Translations under genes and position numbers: made by a program
Notes under the pieces: generated by a model
Database searches by the model: none
The model's input: only the letters and a program-made list of their open reading frames with translations
What the model was told of the DNA's origin: nothing
Assembly (NCBI GenBank): GCA_016716885.1
Contig: JADJUV010000104.1
Location: forward strand, 1 to 33,119
From: Candidatus Trichofilum aggregatum
Lineage (GTDB): Bacteria; Chloroflexota; Anaerolineae; Promineifilales; Promineifilaceae
Direction: 5' to 3'
DNA length: 33,119 nt
Shown: positions 8,052 through 16,556 of the stretch, in pieces
Position numbering within the stretch: the stretch's first letter is position 1
How the letters are laid out: every line of letters begins with the position of its first letter

Positions 8052-10290
8052 TTACTCCGTCCAACGCTGGCGGCGGACTTCAAAGACATTGGCTAAATTT
8101 TCAAAACGGTGAATGAGCCAATCCAGTTCAGGCCAGGCTGGCAACCTCAGCCACGAGGTAGACGGTGGTCATGGCATTGCCGGTGGTGGTTTTGGCGCGA
8201 GGGATGCGAATGTTGCGGCCGCGGACCACCGTCGCTATCTCCTCTGCCAGCCCCGACCGGGGATACGCCCGTATCACCAACGGAATCGGATACGTCTCCT
8301 CTTGCCCCCAATCCACCTCAATCAGCCGCTCCCGCTCCGAAATATTCACCACCGTCGGGCAATCCTTACGATGAATCGTGATCCCCTTGCCCCGTGTGAT
8401 GTAGCCAATGATCGGCTCCGGCGCAATAGGTGAACAACAACCCGCCAGCTTCGTGTGCAACCCCGACAACCCTTTGACCGTCAACCCCTTCGCCACGGCA
8501 GGCATCGGGGGTGGTTTGAGAAGCTGCGCCAGATCATCATCCGGCTTCAAATCCCGTTGCAGCAGCGCAATCGCCCCGGTAATCTGGTTCGTCTGAATAT
8601 CCCCAAACCCCACCCGCGCCAAAAACAAATCTACATCCTCGTAATGCATCCCCCTGGCAACATCCGCAACCCCCAACAGCGAACTGACGTTAAGCCGCTT
8701 CAGTTCCCGCTCCACCACACTGCGTCCATACTCAATATTTTGCTCCCGCTCCTGCTGCCGAAACCACTGCCGAATTTTAGAACGGCTGCGCGGATCACCG
8801 GTATAACCCAGGCTCTCGTTCATCCAATCCCGGCTTGGCCCCCCTTTGCTGGCCTTGATGATTTCCACCTTGTCCCCGGACGCCAGCTTGTGATCCAGGC
8901 TGACCATCTTGCCGTTCACCTTCGCGCCCCGGCAACGATGCCCCAGTTCGGTGTGAATGTGGTAGGCAAAATCAATCGCTGTGGCCCCCAGCGGCAAATC
9001 CACCACATCCCCTTTGGGCGTGAACACGTAGATGCGCTCTGACAGCACCTCGCTCTTGAACAGTTCGCTGTCCGTCAAAATGTCTTCGCTGTCGCGCAGG
9101 CTGAGCAGGGTCTGGCGCAGCTCCTGAATCCGTTTGTTGAGGAGCAGCCCCTGTTTGCCCATGCCTTCTTTGTACGCCCAATGCGCCGCTACCCCACGCT
9201 CAGCAAATTCGTCCATTTTGTCGGTGCGAATTTGTACTTCAAGCGTCTGCCCCAGGTCATCAATGACGGCGGTGTGTAAGGATTGGTAGCCGTTGGGTTT
9301 GGGGTTGGCAATGTAATCATCGAACTCCTGGGGTACGGGCGACCACAGGGTATGCACAATGCCCAACACCTGATAACAGAGGCTGGTCTCTTCCAACTCT
9401 TGCCGCTTCCGTTCGCCCCGGTCGGCCATCGGCTTGTCCGTTAGAATGATGACGCGCAGGGCATGAATGTCATGGATATGGTCAAAATCCACTTGTTTGC
9501 GCTCCATTTTGCGGTAAATGGAGTAAATATGTTTGGGGCGACCGGATACTTTGGCCCGAATGCCGCGCTGTTGGATCGCCTTTTCCAGTTGATCTAAGGC
9601 CCAGGTGATTTTGCGTTTCCGCTCATCACGGCGTTGGTTGAGGCGGCGCGCGATCTCTTTGTAACGCTCGGCTTCCAGATAACGGAACGCCAAATCTTCC
9701 AACTCCCATTTGAGATGCCACACGCCCAGACGGTTTGCCAGCGGTGCATAAATGTTCATCGCCTCTTTCGCCAGCATTGTTTGTTTTTCCAGGGGCAGGG
9801 TTTTGGCCTTGCGTAAATCCTGCAAATAATCGGCCATGCGAATGAGGATGATGCGGATATCCCCCTGGATGATGACAAGAATGGCTTTGCGAATTTCCTC
9901 GGCGGTGTGGGCACTTTCATTATCTTTGAACGCCTGGTATTTGTCGTGTTCGGTGTACGATTCCAGGTTATGCAACCCTTTGACAAGAGAGGCGACTTCG
10001 CTACCAAAGAGGCTTTGCACTTTTTCGAGGTTGACTTTGGTGTGGGGCAGAAGAATGTCGTGCAGCAACCCGGCAATGAGGGACGGGGCATCCAATCCTA
10101 ACTCAGCCAGGGTGCGGGCAATCGCCACATCGTGTTCAATATAGAGTTCGCCTGATTCGCGGGAGTTTGTGCCATGTGCGGCGAGGGCAAACTCATAAAC
10201 CCGGCGCAGTTCATCCGCCAGTTTGTTGCCTGAGCCGTTAGCCAGGAAGGGAAGTACGCTGTCGAAGGTGGCGAGAGGATGATCGGTCAT
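8052..10290 (-). CDS. RelA/SpoT homologue with degenerate hydrolase motif (frameshift in ACT domain)
   Basis: A long RSH protein making (p)ppGpp in the stringent response. Order: HD domain (about 25-190), synthetase (about 240-375, with RPKHIYSIYRKM, NPKPNGYQSLHTAV, EVQIRT and GVAAHWAYKE), TGS domain (about 418-475, RIYVFTPKGDVVDLP), and a C-terminal ACT domain. In bifunctional enzymes the hydrolase motif is HDxxED; here it is His77-Asp78-I-L-Leu81-Pro82, so both acidic residues are gone, and the usual ADRLHN is ADYLQD. That suggests synthesis without hydrolysis. The open frame stops at 8128, but removing one base near 8131 continues LAELDWLIHRFENLANVFEV to a stop at 8052-8054, completing the ACT domain. 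No Shine-Dalgarno sequence is obvious. This 2.2-kb gene has only one GCGGCCGC. Confidence 0.95.
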
Positions 10291-10345
10291 GTCAGGTGTT
10301 CAACTAATAACTAACCCTCTTTGTTGGGAATCGGTCTGGCTTAAC

Positions 10346-10381
10346 GCAAAAAAGAGGCGTGTCCCGCAGGAGACGCCTCTT
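10346..10381 (-). terminator. Rho-independent terminator of the ytxH-like gene
   Basis: On the minus strand, AAGAGGCGT (10381-10373) pairs with ACGCCTCTT (10360-10352) around a 12-base interval that itself contains TCC/GGA, and six T residues follow. It separates the YtxH gene from the RSH gene. Confidence 0.85.
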
Positions 10382-10416
10382 GTTTGGCATTGTGTAAGGA
10401 CAGGGAAATAGTTCTC

Positions 10417-10782
10417 TTACGCGGCCGCAGGGGCGTCTCCTTCACTCTCTTCCTGACCTTCGGGGCGTACCCGGCTGACCACCTGGTTGACACGTTCTTT
10501 GCCCTGGTCGAGGACGATGCGGGCGCGTTCTTGTGCCTGCGTTGTGGCATCCTGAATGCGGCCGCGCGTCTCGGTAAGGTAGTCACCCGTCTTGGAGCGG
10601 TATTCATCAAGACGTTCGCTGCCGACCTGCCGTAATTCGCGGCCGCGATCCACAATTTGATGCCGTGTTTCTTCACCAGATTGGGGCGCAAGGATCAGCG
10701 CTGCGGCCGCGCCCACCAATCCGCCAATCACAAAACCAGCCAAAAAAGCACCAATATCGCCGCCACCATTGTTATCGCTCAT
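10417..10782 (-). CDS. YtxH-domain general stress protein
   Basis: A 121-residue protein with the YtxH pattern: a glycine-rich single membrane helix (DIGAFLAGFVIGGLVGAAAALILAPQSG) ending in the hallmark LAPxSGEETR, followed by a long charged helix (HQIVDRGRELRQVGSERLDEYRSK...) likely to form a coiled coil in the cytoplasm. The start MSDNNGGG at 10782 is chosen over an upstream in-frame ATG at 10803 because AAAGGAGTG precedes it. In Firmicutes YtxH belongs to the general stress regulon; the exact role is unknown. Three GCGGCCGC octamers fall in this small gene. A second YtxH protein lies at 26340. Confidence 0.85.
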   Translation of the reverse strand: MSDNNGGGDIGAFLAGFVIGGLVGAAAALILAPQSGEETRHQIVDRGRELRQVGSERLDEYRSKTGDYLTETRGRIQDATTQAQERARIVLDQGKERVNQVVSRVRPEGQEESEGDAPAAA

Positions 10783-10866
10783 GGTTCTCACACTCCTTTC
10801 CAAAAGACAAAGTAACGAGAGGTTATGGCATAGCCTAATCTCTCAATCTCTCAGTCTCCCATTCTT

Positions 10867-11321
10867 TCAATCAGGTAAGTTTCGTTTAGGATTGCCAAAC
10901 AGGGTTCGCAACCCGGCCGTCAGCCCGGCGGCATAACCCGTCAGGGTGATCGTTGGTTTGACCACATTTTGGCTGACAAAGCGGGTTGTGCCCTGCACCG
11001 TGCCAATCGTTTCGTTGGTCTTTTCCAGGATGGGTTTAATCTCAAATTCCAGCATGTTGATCAACCGAACCAGCATGATGACGCTCAAAATCCCGACCAG
11101 CAAAACGCCGCAGGATGATAAAGCCAGCATGATAATGAAAATATCACGAATCGCTTCAAGCTGTGATGCGTAATTGTTTGCCAGCCAGATCACCAGCCAG
11201 GTCACCAGGGCCAGCACCACCACCAAAGCAATGACGCCCCCCAACCACGTACCCAGTTGGTACAACTTTTTCGGATGGGGTTTCGGGTTGTGGTTACAGT
11301 GGGTTGTGTTGTTGCAGTCAT
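10867..11321 (-). CDS. Small two-helix membrane protein (frameshift near 5' end)
   Basis: The main frame (10867-11265) has two membrane helices (TWLGGVIALVVVLALVTWLVIWLA and FIIMLALSSCGVLLVGILSVIMLV) followed by an amphipathic stretch (EFEIKPILEKTNETIGTVQGTTRFVSQNVVKP) and a short tail (LRTLFGNPKRNLPD). Upstream, another frame encodes MTATTQPTVTTTRNPIRK, which would join to KLYQLGTWLGG if the T run 11267-11271 had one more base. I therefore extend the gene to the ATG at 11321, giving about 151 residues. It lies upstream of the YtxH gene in the same direction, 85 bp away, and the two may act together at the membrane. No named family is certain. Confidence 0.6.
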
Positions 11322-11411
11322 GGTTTAATGGGTTACTTCATTACCAATTGAGCCGTTTCAGTATATCACCTTGAGAAGAGGAACAAAATTGGATTTGGCC
11401 GTAGACTCCAC

Positions 11412-11708
11412 CTAATCGGTCAGTTCTTCCTGGCCCTCGGTGGCTTCCGGGCGGCTGAGCCAACGCGCCAAAACCAGCATGATCCAGGCGGTGAGGCTGG
11501 CGGTGAGCAGATGGACGGTTCCCAGTTTGAACCAGGTGATGCCTAAGACCGCTCCGACAAAATGGCCGATGGTAAAACCCAGCCAGGAAGCAATGATGTA
11601 AGTAGGAATACGCCGGACAGGGCCACCGACCAGAAGATGGAAACCGGCCCCGTAAGCCGTCGCCAGTAAAAAAGCGAAGATGAGTCCCGCGGCCGCGCCA
11701 TTCATCAT
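11412..11708 (-). CDS. Small polytopic membrane protein, unknown family
   Basis: About 98 residues starting MMNGAAAGLIFAFLLATAYG, with three to four hydrophobic helices (GLIFAFLLATAYGAGFHLLV, YIIASWLGFTIGHFVGAVLG, VHLLTASLTAWIMLVLARWL) and a short acidic C-terminus (PEATEGQEELTD). The frame is open further upstream, to 11774, but that part is cysteine-rich and polar and unlikely to be coding. On the coding strand a TACAAT box lies about 10 bp before the ATG pair with no Shine-Dalgarno sequence, so the message may be leaderless. It contains one GCGGCCGC. Function unknown. Confidence 0.55.
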   Translation of the reverse strand: MMNGAAAGLIFAFLLATAYGAGFHLLVGGPVRRIPTYIIASWLGFTIGHFVGAVLGITWFKLGTVHLLTASLTAWIMLVLARWLSRPEATEGQEELTD

Positions 11709-11787
11709 AATATTAGTATTGTAACCTTTTCCCCTCGCCTGACACAAGCAACAACGTGGGTATATCTTAAGCAATCAGGCCTGGCAG

Positions 11788-11816
11788 TTGTCATACACTT
11801 CAATCTGACTGATACT
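11788..11816 (+). promoter_or_regulatory. Candidate promoter of the M36-like protease
   Basis: TTGTCA (11788-11793), 17-bp spacer, GATACT (11811-11816). Position is about 40 bp before the ATG at 11857, which has AAGGAG seven bases upstream of it. Confidence 0.45.
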
Positions 11817-11856
11817 TGGCGCATCACAGTTTCTGTTATTTCCTAAGGAGTAGAAT

Positions 11857-14197
11857 ATGCGCTTGAACTATCGTGCTTTACCATTGAGTCGGTTGTTGTT
11901 CTTGATGTTGCTCCTGGTGGCGGCTGTCCTGGCTGTTACGCTCAGCCAGAACGCGGCCGCAACCCCCACCGATCCCTTCATCGTCCCTGACGATCTGGAA
12001 GCCACGCTCGAACGGCCGGGGCAATCCATCAGCCAGGTGACGGGTGCGCCGCTGGCCCTGTTCCGGCGTCAACTATCCGGTCGCGGCCGCAGCCCCCGAA
12101 GCGATGGCCCGCCAATACCTCACTGCCAATGCCGCCCAACTCCACCTGAAAACCAGCAGCCTGACGATCTCGTCTTCCGTGCCATGCGCCAGGGGCCTTT
12201 CCGGCACGGTGGTGCGTTTCACCCAACAGATCGCCGGTGTACCGGTCTACCAGGCAGAGATTGCCGTCCACATCAACAACCAGAACATAGTCACCGCCGT
12301 CACCAGCCAGTACAAGGAAGGGGCACAGTTGAACAGTGTCGCGCCAACACTTGAGGCCGCGGCCGCGCACCGTCTGGCCGTAGATTATCTGACGGCTCAG
12401 GCGCCTTTCCACTTCGACACCAACACCCTCGTCGTTTACCACAACGCCAACAGCGGCGAAACCCGCCTGGCATACCACATCCGCCTGGAACCCTCTGATC
12501 CGTTGGGGTCCTGGGAATTATTGGTAGACGCCCACAGCGGCGAATTTATCAAAGTGGTGGACCTGACCGCCTTTTCCGATGACGAACGCGCCCCCACCCT
12601 GGTAGATGGCACAGGCTTCGTCTTTGACCCCGACCCCCTCTCTTCCGCACAGGTTGCCTACGATACACCAGGTTATACCGACGGCAGCGATGCCACAACC
12701 CCCAACTGGATGCAGAACGGGTCAATGTCACCCTGAAAGATATTCAGTTTGATGGCACAAATTACACCCTTGTTGGCCCCTGGGCAGAAGTCGTAGATTT
12801 TGAAGCACCGTTCAAAGGGCTTTTCCCGCAAGCAACCAATACATTCAACTACACACGCTTTGATGATGCGTTCGAGGCCGCCAACACCTATTACCATATT
12901 GATACCGTCATGCGCTATCTCAATATCACGTTGGGGTTGAACATCGAACCTTTTGCTTATCCCGGTGGTGTACGCTTTGACCCATCCGGTTGGAATGGGG
13001 CCGATAATTCTTCTTACTCATCAGGTACACAACGTCTTTCCTTTGGAAGGGGGCGTAGATGACGCCGAAGATGCAGATGTGATTGTCCATGAATTAGGTC
13101 ACGGTCTCCATGACTGGGTCACCAATGGCAGCCTGTCCCAGGTAAATGGTTTGAGTGAAGGGATTGGTGACTTTGTGGCCCAATCGTACAGCCGCAGCTT
13201 CGGCCAATGGACTCCCGGTGATCCCGCCTACCATTGGGTCTTTAACTGGGACGGTCACAACCCGTTCTGGGGCGGCCGCATCACCAACTATACCGCTGTG
13301 TGGCCGGGTGGTCTGGTAGGGCAGGTTCACACCGATGGGCAAATCTGGGCTACCTGTATGATGAAAGTATGGGACCAAATTGGCCGCGATCTGACCGAAA
13401 CCGCCCACTGGGAAGGCATTGGCATGACCAATTCCAGCACCAACCAAAATGTGGCCGGGAATGCCGTGTTCCAGGCCGCCATAGACCTGGGTTATCCCAC
13501 CAATACGCTCCAGGCCATGCGTACTCAAATGTTGACCTGTGGCTATATCATTCCCGAAGTGCCGGTGTCTGACTTCACGCTAGGCGCAACACCCGCCGAT
13601 CAGACAGTTTGTGTGGGTGATGATGCTGTTTATACGGTTGAAGTTGGCTCTGTGGCTGGATTCAACCAGACGGTGAATCTGAGCGCGAGTGGCAACCCGG
13701 CCAGCACTACGGCAGCCTTCAGCCCGGCCAGTGGCGCAGCCCCATACACAAGCACCCTAACCATCGGGAACACCGCCGCGGCCGCAACCGGCAGCTACAC
13801 CATCAACATCACAGGGATAGCTCCTACCGCTACCCACACCACCACCGTAGGGCTAACCCTCAGCGACATTCCGACCACTATCACGCTGACCGCCCCGGCA
13901 GATGGGGCGACCAATATACCGCTGCTGCCCACTTTCCAATGGCAGGCGAACGCGGCCGCGACCAGTTATACCCTGGAAGTGGCCCACGACAGCGGCTTCA
14001 CCCACATCGTTTACAGCGCGACGGGAATAAGCGGCACGTCCCACACCGCTACCACGGCCCTGGATGCGGAAACGACACACTACTGGCGGGTACGCGGCGT
14101 GAACAGTTGTGGTGATGGCGCATACTCCGCCGTCTACAGCTTCACCACCGCCGCAGGCATGGTTGATACCTACTTGCCGGTTATTCTCAACCAATAA
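11857..14197 (+). CDS. Secreted M36/fungalysin-like metalloprotease with fibronectin-type C-terminus (three frameshifts)
   Basis: After repair about 779 residues. A signal peptide (RLLFLMLLLVAAVLAVTLSQNAAA) leads to an FTP/PepSY-like propeptide (VVRFTQQIAGVPVYQAEIAVHINNQ split over 12190-12290), a linker, and the catalytic domain: GGGVDDAEDADVIVHELGH with the zinc motif HELGH at 13088-13102 and the third ligand in LSEGIGDF. Residues after 13560 form a beta-rich DUF-like domain and a fibronectin-like domain (PLLPTFQWQANAAATSYTLEV, THYWRVRGVN). The protein ends YLPVILNQ. Indels: surplus G near 12064, loss in the C run 12699-12703, surplus A at 13047-13048; together they restore the frame exactly. 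It probably degrades extracellular protein. Well-placed promoter and AAGGAG upstream; a strong terminator follows. Confidence 0.85.
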
Positions 14198-14215
14198 TTC
14201 TGTTTTGCCTTGAAC

Positions 14216-14250
14216 AAAAAACGGCAGAGTGCACGCCTCTGCCGTTTTTT
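14216..14250. terminator. Bidirectional rho-independent terminator
   Basis: CGGCAGAG (14222-14229) pairs with CTCTGCCG (14237-14244) around a 7-base loop, flanked by AAAAAA and TTTTTT. It ends the protease transcript. Confidence 0.92.
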
Positions 14251-14294
14251 GTTTCCGGGTATTACACCTCAGCCAGACTCAGAGGGCAATGGCG

Positions 14295-14912
14295 ATGCCA
14301 GAAGCAGAAACACGCCGCTATTGGGACAGTGCGGCCGCGTCATTCGACAACGAACCGGATCACGGCCTGCACGATCCGGTTGTCCGGGCCGCCTGGACAC
14401 AATTACTCCAGACCTGGCTCCCCACCCCACCGGCACAAATTCTGGATGTAGGCTCTGGCACGGGGTCACTCAGTGTGGTGATGGCCGGATTGGGCTATAC
14501 GGTAACAGGGATCGATCTATCCTCGGCAATGCTTGCGCTGGCTGAGGCAAAGGCCGCGGCCGCAGGGCATACCATCCCTTTTTATGTGATGGACGCGGCC
14601 GCGCCCCCGTTGCCCCCCCATTCCTTTGACGCCATCGTCTGCCGCCACCTGTTGTGGGCCTTGCCGAAACCGGCTGAAGTATTACGGCGCTGGGCCGCGC
14701 TGCTCACTCCCGGCGGGCGACTGCTACTGATCGAAGGGTTTTGGGAAACAGGGGGCGGACTCCACGCAGATGAGGTTGCGGCCGCGTTACCCGCCTCATT
14801 CACCGCTGTTTCCATCCAAAACTTGAGCAGCCAGCCCGATTATTGGGGCAGGCCGGTAGCGGATGAGCGGTACGCGCTCATTGCCACAACCACCGCCTGG
14901 CCCCCATCATGA
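14295..14912 (+). CDS. Class I SAM-dependent methyltransferase
   Basis: About 205 residues with a Rossmann methyltransferase fold: an N-terminal YWDSAAASFDNEPDH segment, motif I ILDVGSGTGSLSVV (the SAM-binding glycine loop), motif II acidic residue in GYTVTGIDLS, motif IV FDAIVCRHLLWALP and a later strand GGRLLLIEGFWE. This layout is the UbiE/ubiG-like methyltransferase_11 type; the acceptor cannot be told. The frame is open further upstream to 14229 through the terminator, which cannot be coding. Of two candidate ATGs (14289, 14295), the second is better spaced from AGAGGG at 14281-14286. The gene is rich in GCGGCCGC (four copies in 0.6 kb, each encoding Ala runs). It follows the terminator, so it needs its own promoter. 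Confidence 0.88.
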   Translation: MPEAETRRYWDSAAASFDNEPDHGLHDPVVRAAWTQLLQTWLPTPPAQILDVGSGTGSLSVVMAGLGYTVTGIDLSSAMLALAEAKAAAAGHTIPFYVMDAAAPPLPPHSFDAIVCRHLLWALPKPAEVLRRWAALLTPGGRLLLIEGFWETGGGLHADEVAAALPASFTAVSIQNLSSQPDYWGRPVADERYALIATTTAWPPS

Positions 14913-15031
14913 CTGGCAAAAACAGCATTTTGCTTCTCGAATTCAATAAACAATTCTTTGGTGGCGGGAAATTGGTTCAATTAAATCAAAAAATCACGTA
15001 AGATTTGGCGTATAAAGGGGCATAATATTAA

Positions 15032-16166
15032 ATGTGTTCAATAATGTCAGTGAACTCTATACTCATTGATCGCCGGCAACGAATCATCTTTTGGAACGCG
15101 GCCGCGGAACAAATCCTCGGTTATTCTAAAGCTGAAATTATGGGCGAACCGTGTTTTCGCCTTTTTGCCGGGCACACTCCCCAACATACCATCTGCTGCT
15201 GCCAATATTGCCACATCTTCCGGCAAGTCGAACAAGAAAACCCCATCCCGGCCTTCGAGGCCATCGTCAAACACAAGGATGGCCGCTCCCTGCTCCTGGA
15301 CATCAGCACCATCTTCCCCACCCCAACCAACAAACCCGGCCAACACCCCTTCCTCATTCATCTCTTTCGCTCCCAGGGTGAAGACTCACCCCCAGAACCC
15401 AGGTTTACGCATCCATCTCCTCGGATCCACCCGCGTCTGGCGAGCTGATGGAACCGATGTGCAGGGCCGTTTATGGCGGCAAACCAAAGTGCGTGCCCTG
15501 CTTGCCTTTTTGGCGATCAACAATGGACACCCCATCCATCAAGAACTGCTCCTGGAACGCCTTTGGCCGGATATGAACAGCACCACCGGCCGCCACAATC
15601 TCTACACCACCGTCCACAACCTGCGCCGCAGCCTGGAACCAGACCTCAAGCGCACCACAGAGTCCCGTTATATCCTTTACGAAAACAACGCCTACCTTCT
15701 CAACCAAAGTCTTGACCATTGGCTAGATGTTGCTCTTTTCGAAAACGATGCGCCAGGCGCGTCACGAAACCAACCGTGAACAGGCCGTCACGCTCTTACC
15801 AAACAGCGACAGCCTGTACCAGGGTGATTTTTTGGCCGATCCTGGCAGGGCACGATTTCCTGGCACTGGCGCGAACAAGAACGTTTACGGGAACTCTACT
15901 TAGAGGCACTGGCAGAGCTAGGCCAACTGTACGAATTGTTGCAACAAGACAAGCTGGCTTCAGGAGCCTACCAGAAGCTGTTGTCACTGGACCCATGCCG
16001 GGAAAACGTGTGTTATGCCCTGATGCAGTTATACCTGAGACAAGGCGAGCACGCGGCCGCGTTAGCCCGCTACCAACAACTCGTCAAAGACCTGGCCTCT
16101 GAACTAAACGTCTCCCCTGGCGAAAAGATACAGGCTCTCCATCAAACTATCCTGCGGAACCACTAA
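15032..16166 (+). CDS. PAS-SARP (BTAD) transcriptional regulator (three frameshifts)
   Basis: Reconstructed length about 377 residues. Residues 10-115 form a PAS domain (ILIDRRQRIIFWNAAAEQILGY, then a Cys-rich loop CFRLFAGHTPQHTICCCQYC that resembles PAS sensors with C-x2-C pairs). A winged OmpR-like SARP DNA-binding domain follows (LRIHLLGSTRVWRADG, LWRQTKVRALLAFLAINNG, LLLERLWPDMNSTTGRHNLY), and then a BTAD tetratricopeptide-like domain (RENVCYALMQLYLRQGEHAAALARYQQL, LNVSPGEKIQALHQTIL). Frame changes occur near 15400, 15742-15745 and 15841; their sum restores the frame. SARP proteins activate neighbouring genes, and the giant repeat-protein gene starts 390 bp downstream on the same strand, making it the obvious candidate target. 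The ATG at 15032 follows AAAGGGG. Confidence 0.82.
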
Positions 16167-16556
16167 ACTCCCCCCCCTTCAACCCCTCTCGATTGAGAAC
16201 TGATTGAGATTGTTATAGTACCCTAGTCCTACCTGCTTTCTAGCCCGGTGAGACGTTGCTCTACCCTGATACGCTCACCACCATCACCAATTAAAATCTG
16301 ACTACGTGGGTGTAACCATTCGTATTGTTGCTTCTCCATACCAGGAATGATCCCCCATCCCGTTGAGCAATAACGCCCTTGCACCCTTGTAACAACCCAC
16401 CCTTATTGCTCATTCGTTTTCTCCCCCCCTTGGGGGTTTTGTGTTTTTCCCTCGGGACCCCGAGACCGAGAGAATAAAAGTTTGGTGCCAAATTTTGCCA
16501 TCTAAGAAAAGCAAAGAACCCTTATTTCGTATTGTTGGAGCTATTGGAGGCAAATT
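16167..16556. other. 390-bp intergenic region with short palindromes
   Basis: No convincing gene. Visible structure: two GATTGAGA-type direct repeats near 16189-16210, a CCCCCTTGGGGG palindrome followed by TTTTGTGTTTTT (about 16428-16447, a possible weak terminator), CTCGGGACCCCGAG (about 16451-16464) and TTTGGTGCCAAA (about 16481-16492). GGAGG at 16546-16550 serves the next gene. No clear promoter hexamers. Confidence 0.5.

Noticed and set aside
2138..16166. Treating all frameshifted genes as true pseudogenes
   Set aside because: Lesions are single-base, often in homopolymers, spread evenly over unrelated genes, and the flanking protein sequence remains conserved on both sides.
16291..16491. 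66-codon minus-strand ORF in the gap before the giant gene
   Set aside because: It overlaps short palindromes and a G/C-run region, lacks any motif and has a poor start context.
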